Assembly (NCBI GenBank): GCA_016286235.1
Contig: JAEESJ010000030.1
Location: 1-49,682 of the forward strand
Source: Opitutales bacterium
GTDB lineage: Bacteria > Verrucomicrobiota > Verrucomicrobiia > Opitutales > UBA9783
Direction: 5' to 3'
Length of the DNA: 49,682 nucleotides
The position numbers and the translations under genes are program-made. Positions 26,112 through 34,584 of the stretch are shown here, one piece after another. The notes beneath the pieces were generated by a model. That model saw only the letters and a list, made by a program, of their open reading frames with translations, did no database searches and was not told where the DNA came from. Positions within the stretch are counted from its first letter, which is position 1; every line of letters starts with the position of its first letter.

Positions 26112-26648
26112 ATGAAACGCTTCCTTTTTCCTTTTTTATTGCTCTTGGGCGGCTGTTCATGGTTTAAAACCTCAACCGAACCGAATCCGCGGTTGTCGGA
26201 TACCGTTGTTGAGCTTTCGAAGCCGAATGAAACGGAGCCCTCGATAACGGTTGATGCGAAGGAAGTCGGTACATCGGAGGAAACACCGCCGTGGTACGGG
26301 CTGTATGACGAAAAGGACGTGGTCGGTCGGATTTTTTTCGAGTTCGACAGTTCGGTTGTTTCGGAGCGCGATCGGTTGTTTTTGAAGAATAAAATTATCC
26401 CCTTGCTCCAAAAGAACCCGCAGCAGCGTTTATTGCTGGCGGGATATGCCGATTGGTACGGCGAGGATGCATACAACCAAAACATCGGTACCCGACGGGC
26501 ACAACAGGTCGCGGATGTTTTGATGTCCTTCGGTGTTGCATCCGATCGACTGGGCATGATTACGCTCGGAAATCGGGAGGCGACGCGCAACATCGGGAAA
26601 GAAGATGCCGTGAAGGATCGCCGTTGCGACATTGTGCTTTTGCATTAA
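26112..26648 (+). CDS. Pal/OmpA-family peptidoglycan-associated lipoprotein
   Basis: 178-aa lipoprotein. Signal MKRFLFPFLLLLGGC has lipobox LGGC (Cys at about 15). A variable linker to about residue 70 is followed by an OmpA/Pal domain: IFFEFDSSVVSERDRLFL, LLLAGYADWYGEDAYNQNIG (usual GhTD.rG) and RRAQQVADVLMSFGV. The peptidoglycan-binding Asp of the usual TD is kept (YAD). It probably tethers the outer membrane to peptidoglycan. tol genes are not nearby. Confidence 0.9.
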   Translation: MKRFLFPFLLLLGGCSWFKTSTEPNPRLSDTVVELSKPNETEPSITVDAKEVGTSEETPPWYGLYDEKDVVGRIFFEFDSSVVSERDRLFLKNKIIPLLQKNPQQRLLLAGYADWYGEDAYNQNIGTRRAQQVADVLMSFGVASDRLGMITLGNREATRNIGKEDAVKDRRCDIVLLH

Positions 26649-26657
26649 CCGTGCTCC

Positions 26658-27845
26658 GTGAAACACTTTCCCGCGTTGCGACGTTGGAAGCAATCTGTCG
26701 AGGAGTACGTCAGAGAGCTGTTATATCGTCCGCCGAAGGATAAAAAGGCGGCGTGCATCGCGTTTTTTTTTCGTGCGCTGTCGATTGTCTTCGGCGGTAT
26801 TGTTTTTTCGCGGGAAAAACTGTACAAGAATCGTTTATTGAAGGATCATCCGCTCGGATGTCGGGTGATTGTGGTCGGGAATTTGACGGTCGGCGGTACG
26901 GGGAAAACACCGGTTGTGGAAAAGTTGGCGCGCTTGTTGCAAAACCGGAGGCGAAAAGTTGCGATTTTGAGTCGCGGTTACAAAAGCAAAGCCGAACCGT
27001 GGTGGAAGAAGAGCTGGCATTGGCTGGTGCATGCCGATCCGTGTCCGCCGAAGGTGGTGAGTGACGGCGTGCGCTGTCTATTGCCGTACGAAAAAGTAGG
27101 CGACGAACCGTTGCTGTTGGCGAAAAATTTGCCCGGCGTATGTGTGGTGGTCGATAAGAATCGCGTGAAAGCGGGGCAGTACGCAATCGAAAAGTTCGGG
27201 TGTGATTTGTTGTTGCTGGACGACGGTTTTCAGTATTTTCGTCTGAAAGGCGCGTCTTATATTGTGCTGATTGACGCGACCAATCCATTCGGGAATGGGC
27301 ATATCCTGCCGCGCGGCATTTTGCGCGAACCGATGAATCGTTTAAGGCGCGCGCAGTTTATTGTTTTCACCAAGAGCGATCGGGTTGCGGCGGAGGATTT
27401 GAAAAATCTGGAACAACGGGTGCGGTGTCATAACGAATATGCACCGATTTTTTTCTGCAAACACGTACCGAAATATCTGCAAGCCGTTAACGGTACCGAA
27501 CGGTTGGAATTATCTTCGTTAAACGGTTGTCGGGTGGCGGCGTTGAGCGGGATTGCATCGCCGCGGTCATTTGAACAGTCGTTGGAAGATAACGGTGCAA
27601 ACGTAGTGTACGGGAAGCATTTTTTGGATCATCACGGTTATTCGGAAGAAGATTTACGCGAATTCTTTGCGGAAGCGAAGCGTGCTGATGCCGATGCGGT
27701 GATCACGACGGAAAAGGATGCGGTTCGTATTTCGGCAACTTCGTTTGAATTGCCGTTTTATTTTTTGCGCATGGAAATCGAGTGGACGGGAAACGACGAT
27801 CCGTTCGAAAGGATTTTGCAACAATTATCGGTGAAGGCGGCATGA
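26658..27845 (+). CDS. lpxK: Tetraacyldisaccharide 4'-kinase LpxK
   Basis: 395-aa inner-membrane kinase that phosphorylates the lipid A precursor at the 4' position, showing that this organism makes lipid A. P-loop region [38 protein letters not shown] (usual DDGfQh) and [14 protein letters not shown] are diagnostic. A hydrophobic helix at about 35-50 fits the membrane anchor. The start is a GTG at 26658, 9 bp after pal. The C-terminus overlaps holA (ATGA). Confidence 0.95.
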   Translation: MKHFPALRRWKQSVEEYVRELLYRPPKDKKAACIAFFFRALSIVFGGIVFSREKLYKNRLLKDHPLGCRVIVVGNLTVGGTGKTPVVEKLARLLQNRRRKVAILSRGYKSKAEPWWKKSWHWLVHADPCPPKVVSDGVRCLLPYEKVGDEPLLLAKNLPGVCVVVDKNRVKAGQYAIEKFGCDLLLLDDGFQYFRLKGASYIVLIDATNPFGNGHILPRGILREPMNRLRRAQFIVFTKSDRVAAEDLKNLEQRVRCHNEYAPIFFCKHVPKYLQAVNGTERLELSSLNGCRVAALSGIASPRSFEQSLEDNGANVVYGKHFLDHHGYSEEDLREFFAEAKRADADAVITTEKDAVRISATSFELPFYFLRMEIEWTGNDDPFERILQQLSVKAA

Positions 27846-28876
27846 AGGAGCGGATTTGGTTTATTTTCGGGGCGGATGAGTTTTTTGTCGAACTCAGGGC
27901 AAAAAAGTGTATTGAAGAACAAACGCAGGGCTTTTCGTTGGAAACGATCGACGGAACCGTCAATACGATTGCCGATTTAAAACAGGTTGTCGATCGGGTT
28001 ATCGAAGCGTTGCAGACGGCGGATTTTTTTACGCCCAACAAATGCGTTTGGTTGCGCGCGACCAATCTGTTCGGTACGGGGTCGCCGGCAACGACCGAAG
28101 GCGGGCAGGGGAGTATCGAAAAGTTTTTATCCGTCCTGCAACGATTACCTTCGGGAACGTGTTTAGTGATTTCCGCTTCGCCGGTCGATAAGCGCATGCG
28201 TCTGTTCAAAACCGTGCAGACGCTGGCGACATGCGAAGAAATGGAGGAGAAACAGTCGGAAGCGTATCTGCGGTTTCTGATAAAGAAATTATGTAAAGAG
28301 CAGGGCGTTGCGATTGAAGCCGATGCCTGTGAATTGTTGTTCCAAAAGATGAACCGACAGCCGCGCGCAATTGCCAACGAGTTCGAAAAACTGGCGTGCG
28401 CGAAACAGTGGAGCGGGTGTATTACGATTGAGGATGTGCAAACGTACACGCCGACGCTGATGAATAACGAATTTTTTGAACCCGTCGAAGCGTTTTATGC
28501 CAAAGACGCGATGCGTTACGTTCGGAGTCTGCGCCAACATTTTATTCTCAACAAAGAAATGCGCAGCGTGTGGACAATGTTCCAAAATCGCAATCGCCTT
28601 CTCATCCAATCGACTTCGTTAAAATTGTCCTCCATTTCGAAGGTGACGCTTGATAAAGCCTATACTTCATATGCGGATGATTTCGGTGCGGTTGAGGATA
28701 AGAATACGTTCTGTATTTTTTCGCAAAATCCCTGGTATGTCAGCCGTTTGAAATCCGCTTTTCCATTGCCGACGCTGTTGGAACTTCAGAAAGAATTGGT
28801 GTCGATTTTTGACAAAACCTTATTGTATCCGAAGCAGGCGTGTGCGTGGATGGAAGCGTTGGTGCGGTTCTTTTAA
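27842..28876 (+). CDS. holA: DNA polymerase III delta subunit (HolA-like)
   Basis: 344-aa clamp-loader delta subunit family protein. The N-terminus IWFIFGADEFFVELRAKKC matches the FxGxExxL start of HolA. A middle AAA+-like lid with LVISASPVDKRMRLFKTVQ and RQPRAIANEFEKLACAKQW follows, then a helical C-terminal collar domain. The ORF-track start lies 20 codons inside lpxK; the chosen ATG overlaps the lpxK stop by 4 bp. HolA is weakly conserved, so confidence is moderate to high. Confidence 0.82.
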   Translation: MKERIWFIFGADEFFVELRAKKCIEEQTQGFSLETIDGTVNTIADLKQVVDRVIEALQTADFFTPNKCVWLRATNLFGTGSPATTEGGQGSIEKFLSVLQRLPSGTCLVISASPVDKRMRLFKTVQTLATCEEMEEKQSEAYLRFLIKKLCKEQGVAIEADACELLFQKMNRQPRAIANEFEKLACAKQWSGCITIEDVQTYTPTLMNNEFFEPVEAFYAKDAMRYVRSLRQHFILNKEMRSVWTMFQNRNRLLIQSTSLKLSSISKVTLDKAYTSYADDFGAVEDKNTFCIFSQNPWYVSRLKSAFPLPTLLELQKELVSIFDKTLLYPKQACAWMEALVRFF

Positions 28877-29010
28877 GGTTTTTCGGACATTTGTGAGGTG
28901 CATATAACACGCGCGCAATCTCTTGCGGTTGTTTTAATGTTTAGAGGCAGGAGAAAAATTTTCCGAAATTCCAAGATAACGGCGAAATTTGCTTTTTAAA
29001 AACAACGAAG

Positions 29011-29021
29011 ATTGCTATCAT
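29011..29021 (+). promoter_or_regulatory. Extended -10 element before pgk
   Basis: ATTGCTATCAT contains TGCTATCAT, an extended -10, ending 6 bases before the pgk ATG. The same decamer TTGCTATCAT stands before the MATE gene (15257-15266). The -35 region is only T-rich. Confidence 0.5.
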
Positions 29022-29027
29022 GGAACC

Positions 29028-30224
29028 ATGGACGGTATCAAGTCGGTTCGGGAGTTGGCGGTTGAAAAAAAGCGTGTTTTTGTGCGTGCGGATTTCAATG
29101 TGCCGCTGGATCCGAGCGGTACGGTAACGGACGATACGCGTATCACGGCGGCGTTGCCGACGATACAATACCTGTTGGAGCAGGGCGCAAAAGTGATTTT
29201 GGCGAGCCATTTGGGGCGTCCGAAGGGGAAGCGCAACATGCAGTATTCGTTGCAGCCCGTGGCGCGGATTTTGGCGACGCGCCTCAATCAGCCGGTTTTG
29301 TTTTTGGACGATTGCATTGGCAAAGATGCGGAGCAGGCGGTGGCGGATATGGCGGAAAATTCCGTCGTTTTGTTGGAAAATCTGCGTTTTCACCCCGAAG
29401 AAGAGGCGAACGACGAAGCGTTTGCCAAACAACTGGCGGCGTTGGCGGATGTTTATGTCAACGATGCCTTCGGAACGATGCACCGCGCGCACGCGTCGAC
29501 GGCGGGGATGGCTCCGTTTGTGTCGCAAAAGGCGGCGGGTTTTTTGGTCGAAAAGGAATTAAACTTCTTAAAGGAGAAAATCGACGTCCCGCAACATCCG
29601 TTTTGCGTGGTGTTGGGCGGCGCGAAAGTGAGCGATAAAATCGGTGTGATTGAGGCACTTTTGGAGAAAGCCGACCAAATTCTCATCGGCGGCGGCATGT
29701 GTTTTACGTTTGCGTTGGCGCAGGGGAAAAATATCGGCAACAGTTTGGCGGAACCCGACAAGGTTGAACTTGCGAAAGAGCTGTTGGAAAAGGCGAAAGC
29801 GCGCGGCGTTGATTTGCGTCTGCCGACGGATGTGGTCGCTTCCGATGCCGTTGATATGAAGGCGCGTACCTTGGGTGCGACGAAAATTTTTGAAAGCAAC
29901 ATCGACAACGGTTGGCAGGGCGTGGATATCGGACCAAAAACCGTCGAGGATTACGCGTCATGTATTCGAGCCGCGAAAACGGTTTTTTGGAACGGACCGA
30001 TGGGAATTTTTGAAATTCAGGCTTCCGCGGAAGGTTCATTCCGCATTGCGCAGGCGTTGGCGGCGTGCGAAGGCACAACCATTGTCGGCGGCGGCGACTG
30101 CGTGAAGGCGGTGCGTCAGAGCGGTTGCACGGCGGATATTACGTTCCTCAGTACCGGCGGCGGCGCAAGTTTGAAGCTGTTGGAAGGGAAGCCGCTTCCG
30201 GGATTGGAAGCGTTGAAGCGATAA
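29028..30224 (+). CDS. pgk: Phosphoglycerate kinase
   Basis: 398-aa glycolytic kinase transferring phosphate from 1,3-bisphosphoglycerate to ADP. The N-terminal RVFVRADFNVPLD signature, ASHLGRPKG, LLENLRFHPEE and the C-terminal nucleotide-binding FWNGPMGIFE and IVGGGDCVKAV with TGGGASLKLLEGK are present. The ORF track begins 13 codons upstream; the ATG at 29028 aligns with the family start and sits right after an extended -10. tpiA follows after 32 bp. Confidence 0.98.
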   Translation: MDGIKSVRELAVEKKRVFVRADFNVPLDPSGTVTDDTRITAALPTIQYLLEQGAKVILASHLGRPKGKRNMQYSLQPVARILATRLNQPVLFLDDCIGKDAEQAVADMAENSVVLLENLRFHPEEEANDEAFAKQLAALADVYVNDAFGTMHRAHASTAGMAPFVSQKAAGFLVEKELNFLKEKIDVPQHPFCVVLGGAKVSDKIGVIEALLEKADQILIGGGMCFTFALAQGKNIGNSLAEPDKVELAKELLEKAKARGVDLRLPTDVVASDAVDMKARTLGATKIFESNIDNGWQGVDIGPKTVEDYASCIRAAKTVFWNGPMGIFEIQASAEGSFRIAQALAACEGTTIVGGGDCVKAVRQSGCTADITFLSTGGGASLKLLEGKPLPGLEALKR

Positions 30225-30256
30225 ATTTTCCAATTCGGCCGATATAAGAAATACGT

Positions 30257-31033
30257 ATGGGAAAACGATTCTTAATCGCCGGAAATTGGAAGATGAACAA
30301 AACCGCCGCGGAGACGCGTGCGTTTTTTGAAGCCCTGAAGCCTTTATTAACGCCGACGGTGCGCAGTGAGTTACTGATTTGTCCGTCGTTGGTGAGTTTG
30401 GCGGCGGCGTTCGAAGCCAATGCTTCGGTCGGGATTGCGCTGGGGGCGCAAAACGTATATCCGAAGGACAGCGGCGCCTTCACGGGCGAAGTGTCGCCGT
30501 TAATGCTGAAAGAATTTGTTTCGTACGTGCTTGTCGGTCACAGCGAGCGTCGCACGCTGTTGCACGAAAGCGACGATTTTATTAACGAAAAACTGCATGC
30601 GTTGTTGGCGACGGGCTTGAAACCGATTTTGTGCGTCGGCGAAACGCTGTCGGAACGCAAAGAAGGACGCGCCTTTGAGGTGATCGCGCACGAGCTGGCG
30701 GAAGGCTTAAATGGTGTGACGAACGAACAACTTGCGCAGGTGACGATTGCCTACGAACCGATTTGGGCGATCGGAACGGGCGAAACGGCGACGCCCGAGA
30801 CTGCGGAAGAAATGCACGCGTTTATGTATGATTGGCTGACAAAGCGTTTCGAAGCTTCTTCCGTCGAGAAGGTTCGCTTGTTGTACGGCGGTTCTTTAAA
30901 GGTCGACAACGCGAAACAGCTCTTGTCGCGACCGCATATCGACGGCGGATTGATCGGCGGTGCTTCGCTGAAAGCCGATTCCTTTGTCAAAATCGCGCGT
31001 ATTGCGGACGGGATTGAGAAAGGAGACGTCTGA
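30257..31033 (+). CDS. tpiA: Triosephosphate isomerase
   Basis: 258-aa TIM-barrel enzyme interconverting dihydroxyacetone phosphate and glyceraldehyde 3-phosphate. Catalytic Lys in FLIAGNWKMNKT, His in VLVGHSERR, Glu in IAYEPIWAIGTG, and the phosphate-binding LLYGGSLKVDN and GGLIGGASL are all present. A TATAAG box ends 8 bases before the ATG. The usual partner secG is not found downstream. Confidence 0.98.
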   Translation: MGKRFLIAGNWKMNKTAAETRAFFEALKPLLTPTVRSELLICPSLVSLAAAFEANASVGIALGAQNVYPKDSGAFTGEVSPLMLKEFVSYVLVGHSERRTLLHESDDFINEKLHALLATGLKPILCVGETLSERKEGRAFEVIAHELAEGLNGVTNEQLAQVTIAYEPIWAIGTGETATPETAEEMHAFMYDWLTKRFEASSVEKVRLLYGGSLKVDNAKQLLSRPHIDGGLIGGASLKADSFVKIARIADGIEKGDV

Positions 31034-31330
31034 CAAGCTTCCTGAGCGGTTTTAAAGGCGCTTCCGGCGACGCAATTTGCGGTTTGGATTGTGTTAAAAC
31101 GCGCAGAGTGACGATTGAAAAGCATGTACATTGTCTGTACAGTGCCTCTGTATGAACGTTGCCTTTGATGCAAAGCGGTTCCGTTTAAGTATTTTCCTTT
31201 CCTGACTTGCTTCATGTGCGAAGTGCGACTCCAACGGACGAACGGGGTGTTGCGGGCTAAGAGATTTAGCTTTTAAAAAAAGCCGGGATATGCGAATGTT
31301 TTTTGGCGCGTTCGTGCTTCGGTAGTGTTT
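31034..31330. other. Intergenic region after tpiA
   Basis: Roughly 300 bases up to the tRNA-Ser promoter. I looked for secG and for a small RNA gene and see neither. The minus-strand ORF ending at 30751 is a shadow of tpiA. Confidence 0.4.
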
Positions 31331-31359
31331 TTGAGCACGTTGTCGTTTTGTGTTACAGT
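31331..31359 (+). promoter_or_regulatory. Predicted promoter of tRNA-Ser
   Basis: TTGAGC and TACAGT separated by 17 bp, about 58 bases before the mature 5' end of the tRNA gene. Confidence 0.55.
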
Positions 31360-31416
31360 CTGTTGCTTTAAGCTTGCAGAGTGCTCGATAATCGCACCCA
31401 GTAAAGCTGTCGGCGC

Positions 31417-31504
31417 GGAGAGATGACAGAGTGGTCGATTGTGCCTGACTCGAAATCAGGTGTGGGGCAACCCACCGGGGGTTCGAATCCCTCTCTCTCC
31501 GCCA
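31417..31504 (+). tRNA. tRNA-Ser (anticodon CGA)
   Basis: Acceptor stem GGAGAGA pairs with TCTCTCC, G discriminator, encoded CCA. The anticodon arm CCTGA-CTCGAAA-TCAGG gives CGA (31451-31453), reading UCG codons. The long variable arm (TGTGGGGCAACCCACC) is typical of class II tRNA-Ser, and the T loop GGTTCGAATCC is normal. Total 88 nt with CCA. Confidence 0.97.
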
Positions 31505-31860
31505 GGTTTTTGAAGGGCGGTTTTTAAAAAAAGCACCATCGCGGAGAAGAAGGCGGAAGTATCCGAGGATGCGGAAAGCTGTGTCGGCGTTGTCGAGTAC
31601 TTCTGTTCAGTATGACTTTCAACACAAGATTTAGATTCCATCTGTTGCGGTGCGGTTGTTGATTGAAACAACGCACATTGCGTCTTGACGCTTATAAAGA
31701 AGATTTTTTACCATGAGCTGTGTTGGGTTTTCGAAGCACTTTCATGCTTTTGGCGCCGCATTGTTTGGCGATGTGCTCTTTCGACACAAACACTATGACC
31801 ACAACGTCGACTTCGGAGCGGTAGTTTATTTCCGCTTCTTTCCTTCCTCTTTTTATCCTT
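31505..31860. other. Intergenic region with no supported gene
   Basis: About 356 bases between tRNA-Ser and the symporter gene. Minus-strand ORFs here include the well-known false reading GERGIRTPGG made by tRNA-Ser DNA, and two overlapping Lys/Arg-rich ORFs (31692-31988, 31708-31971) in different frames with no recognisable domain. Confidence 0.5.
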
Positions 31861-33039
31861 ATGTTTCGTAGATATAAAAACCAAGCCTCGTTTCTGATCT
31901 TTTTCGGTGCATTGTTGTTGCCGTTGCTGTGTGGAAATTTTGTGCCGACGACCGTAAAGGCTTTCCTGCACGCCGTCAGTTTATGCATTAAAGAAGGGTT
32001 GGTGTTTTGTCTGCCGTTTGTGATTTTCTCACTGCTGTTCGGCTCAATTTCACGCCTCGGTCATCGGGCGTTTCGCGTGGTGCTGACGATTTTCCCGCTT
32101 ATTTGCTGTTCCAACTTTTTAAATACCATGCTGAGTTACGGCGTTTCCAAAGTTCTGTCGGGGCAGGGCGAACGCTATTCGGAGGCATTCTCCGGTTCGG
32201 CTTCCGTTTTGAAAGCTTCGTTTCACGTATCGCTGACGCCGTTGTTTTCCAATGATGTCGCGTTGGTGTGCGGTCTGATTTTGGGATTGTTTTTGCGACC
32301 CGTTTCCCAACCTGTGGCAATAGCCTGCGAGCGTGCGGCGTCGGTTGTGACGAATGTTTTTTTTAAAATTTTATTGCCGTTGATGCCGCTGTTTATCGTC
32401 GGCATGATGTTTAAAATGCAACACGACGGTATTTTGTCGTCCGTCTGCGGTTCCTACCTGCCGGTGTTGCTGGTATTTGTTTTGTCGGCGTGCAGTTGGA
32501 TTTTGTTGCAATACGTCCTGTGGTCGAAAGGAAAGCTTTCGCAGGCGGCGACGTATGTGAAAAATGTGTTCCCCGCCGTTGCAACGGCTTTCGGCAGTGC
32601 CTCCAGTGCCGCCGCCATGCCGCTTTCGCTGAAAGCGGCGGAAAAAAATTGTTCCAATCCCGCCAATGCCGACATTATTATTCCGTCAACGGTTAATGTA
32701 CATCTGGTCGGAGATTGTTTTTTTATCCCGATGTTTGCCCTGAGTGTTCTGCAGTCTTTTGGGTTGCCGTTCCCGAGTTTTGGCGTTTATTTGCTGTTCG
32801 CGTTCCACTTTGTGCTTGCAAAATTTGCCGTTGCGGCAGTGCCCGGCGGCGGCGTATTGGTGATGTTGCCGATTTTGCAGAATTATTTGGGCTTAACGCC
32901 TGATATGTTGGCATTGGTGACCGCAATTTACATTTTATTTGACCCGATCATTACCGCTTGCAACGTCGCCGGGAACGGTGCATTCGCGATTTTTTTTGAC
33001 CGCATCGGGAGGCGGTTGCAGGGCGGGTGCGGTAAATGA
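31861..33039 (+). CDS. Dicarboxylate/amino acid:cation symporter (DAACS family)
   Basis: 392-aa membrane protein with about eight hydrophobic helices and the two re-entrant loops of the GltP/DctA/SstT family. The Ser-rich hairpin motif AFGSASSAAAMPLSLKAAE, NVHLVGDCFFIPMFAL (TM7-type helix), AAVPGGGVLVMLPIL (HP2) and DPIITACNVAGNGAFAIFF (TM8 with substrate-binding Asp/Asn) are diagnostic. It probably imports glutamate, aspartate, serine or C4-dicarboxylates with Na+ or H+; the exact substrate cannot be told. No clear ribosome-binding site precedes the ATG. Confidence 0.9.
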   Translation: MFRRYKNQASFLIFFGALLLPLLCGNFVPTTVKAFLHAVSLCIKEGLVFCLPFVIFSLLFGSISRLGHRAFRVVLTIFPLICCSNFLNTMLSYGVSKVLSGQGERYSEAFSGSASVLKASFHVSLTPLFSNDVALVCGLILGLFLRPVSQPVAIACERAASVVTNVFFKILLPLMPLFIVGMMFKMQHDGILSSVCGSYLPVLLVFVLSACSWILLQYVLWSKGKLSQAATYVKNVFPAVATAFGSASSAAAMPLSLKAAEKNCSNPANADIIIPSTVNVHLVGDCFFIPMFALSVLQSFGLPFPSFGVYLLFAFHFVLAKFAVAAVPGGGVLVMLPILQNYLGLTPDMLALVTAIYILFDPIITACNVAGNGAFAIFFDRIGRRLQGGCGK

Positions 33040-33283
33040 GTAAAAATTAACGGTTGGGAAGAAAGATGGGCGGCTCCCCGTAAAAGCCGATCAAGAACGT
33101 GCGAATACCTGAAATTAAGGTGATTAAACAGACGGGTATTCTCTGCCATCTTTTCCTTGCCCCTTCATAATGTGTATGCTTTGGCCTCCTTTCGGAGGCG
33201 ATTCTTCTCGAAAGCGATCAAAAGAGGTTTTTTCGTTTTTTTACTTTTTTTAAATTTTTTCGAACCATTCCTCCTCAAAAAAC

Positions 33284-33313
33284 TTGATCTTCCTTCCTTC
33301 CTTCCTTTATCAT
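33284..33313 (+). promoter_or_regulatory. Predicted promoter of the outer-membrane barrel gene
   Basis: TTGATC, 18-bp spacer, TATCAT; the -10 box ends 6 bases before the ATG at 33320. The TATCAT-N6-ATG arrangement is the same as in front of pgk. Confidence 0.55.
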
Positions 33314-33319
33314 GAAAAC

Positions 33320-34105
33320 ATGGAGAGGAAATTCACATGTTTCATAAGCTCAACGTGCGTTGTTGGGATGCTGTCGGGTGTGTCGTTGGGAGCGACGAGT
33401 AGTTCAGAGGTTGATTACGGACGGGAATGGAATCCCTATGTAACGGTACGCGGCGGGTGGTTGTTTGGAGGGAAGACGAAGTATGTTGACCGCTTGACAC
33501 AAGGGCCTGCGGAAAAGAAGGGCGATCGTAAAGAGAGCCTTAAAAGTGCGTTGTCAGGTTCGGGTGAATTTGGTGTTTCGCTCTGTGAAGATCGCGTATT
33601 GGTCGGATTGGAATTGGGATATTTTACTGGGAAGGCAAAACACGAGTTTGACGCCAACGAAAAGGCAAAATACGGACCCCCTTTGACACTGAATTGGGTG
33701 GATGGCTCCTATGCCGTTGCGGACGGAAAGTACAAAAATCTTTTTGCCACCTTTAATGTAACTTTGAAGAAGGATGTCGGCGAACGCGCTTTTTTGTACG
33801 GCGGTGTTGGTGCCGGTATGGCGCGATCGGATTTTGGGGAACTTAAGAGTAAATGGGATGATGCCGGGGCATGGGTTACCGGAAAGATTGATTTTAAATC
33901 AAAATGGCGGTTTTTGGGGCAGGTATTTGCCGGTGTCGGAATTTATTTGGATGATAATTGGTCGCTGGGTATCGGCTACCGCATGCGGTATTTAACGGGA
34001 GATGTCAATGGATCAAAGGACTATGGCGGTGGTGTTCAGTGGGATTGGAAAGTGAAGCAGGATATTATCCATGCCGTCGAGGTGGGGCTGACATATCAGT
34101 TTTAA
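33320..34105 (+). CDS. Outer-membrane beta-barrel protein
   Basis: 261 aa. The ORF track starts 12 codons early; from ATG 33320 there is a signal peptide MERKFTCFISSTCVVGMLSG with likely cleavage near SLGA. The mature part is built of alternating, Gly/aromatic-rich amphipathic strands (WNPYVTVRGGWLFGG, VLVGLELGYFTGKA, RAFLYGGVGAGMARSDFG, WSLGIGYRMRYLTG) and ends in VEVGLTYQF with the C-terminal Phe expected for BAM-inserted porins. It resembles the general outer-membrane protein beta-barrel (OmpA-N/opacity-like) group; the role is unknown. Confidence 0.85.
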   Translation: MERKFTCFISSTCVVGMLSGVSLGATSSSEVDYGREWNPYVTVRGGWLFGGKTKYVDRLTQGPAEKKGDRKESLKSALSGSGEFGVSLCEDRVLVGLELGYFTGKAKHEFDANEKAKYGPPLTLNWVDGSYAVADGKYKNLFATFNVTLKKDVGERAFLYGGVGAGMARSDFGELKSKWDDAGAWVTGKIDFKSKWRFLGQVFAGVGIYLDDNWSLGIGYRMRYLTGDVNGSKDYGGGVQWDWKVKQDIIHAVEVGLTYQF

Positions 34106-34127
34106 CTCTATCCTGTTGCGGGATTTG

Positions 34128-34167
34128 TAAAAAACGAAGCGCGAGCACTATTCGATGCCCGCGCTTC
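34128..34167 (-). terminator. Rho-independent terminator of hpf
   Basis: GAAGCGCGGGCA and TGCTCGCGCTTC pair in a 12-position stem with one mismatch and an 8-nt loop, followed on the minus strand by GTTTTTTAC. It lies 24 bases after the hpf stop. It may also stop transcription coming from the barrel-protein gene, but the T-run is only on the minus side. Confidence 0.85.
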
Positions 34168-34190
34168 TGTATTCCATTCAAATTGCGTCT

Positions 34191-34526
34191 TTACCTTCCG
34201 ACATACGCTTCTTTGCGCTTGGTCTTCATCAAACGCGCGCGGTTCCGCAGTTTCCGCAGGAGTTTTTCTTCTAAATCGTCGATGGCATTGTAGAGATTAT
34301 CCGAAAACGTCGAAACGATGAAGTTTGGTCCGCGAAGTTCGATAATGCCCTTGGCTTCGAAGGCACTTTGATCTTTTTTATCGACATCTTTCGTAAGTTC
34401 CACGCGAACGCGGATAATATCGGGTTCGTGACGAAAAAGCTTGCTCATTTTTTCGTGCACAATCGACTTAATGGCTTCGGTCAGTTCAAAATGAACGCCG
34501 GTAATAATAACGGAAGCGGTATCCAT
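34191..34526 (-). CDS. hpf: Ribosome hibernation promoting factor (HPF/RaiA family)
   Basis: 111-aa short-form HPF. SVIITGVHFELTEAIKSIVHEKMSKL, the beta strand IIRVRVELTKD, AKGIIELRGPNFIVS and SDNLYNAIDDLEEKLLRKLR match the S30AE domain that binds in the decoding centre of idle ribosomes. It lacks the C-terminal dimerisation domain of long HPF. It has its own terminator, and a sigma54-like GG-N10-GC element lies just upstream. Confidence 0.93.
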   Translation of the reverse strand: MDTASVIITGVHFELTEAIKSIVHEKMSKLFRHEPDIIRVRVELTKDVDKKDQSAFEAKGIIELRGPNFIVSTFSDNLYNAIDDLEEKLLRKLRNRARLMKTKRKEAYVGR

Positions 34527-34536
34527 GCCTGTATGT

Positions 34537-34556
34537 AAAGCAGTTTTTATGCCAAT
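34537..34556 (-). promoter_or_regulatory. Possible sigma54-type promoter of hpf
   Basis: On the minus strand TTGGCATAAAAACTGCTTT has GG and GC separated by exactly 10 bases, as in the -24/-12 consensus TGGCAC-N5-TTGC, with one mismatch in each box. The -12 element ends 13 bases before the ATG. Only one site; could be chance. Confidence 0.35.
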
Positions 34557-34584
34557 ATTTCGGCAGAAAACATCGAAAATATGC

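Noticed and set aside
25409-26632. 407-aa minus-strand ORF
   Set aside because: Antisense shadow of pyrG and pal with Arg/Ser/Phe-biased composition and no domain.
31456-31671. Minus-strand ORF with GERGIRTPGGLPHT
   Set aside because: This is the familiar false protein produced by translating tRNA-Ser DNA on the opposite strand.
33056-33158. Complementary segments GGGAAGAAAGATGG and CCATCTTTTCC after the symporter gene
   Set aside because: Loop of about 80 nt and an imperfect stem; probably chance.
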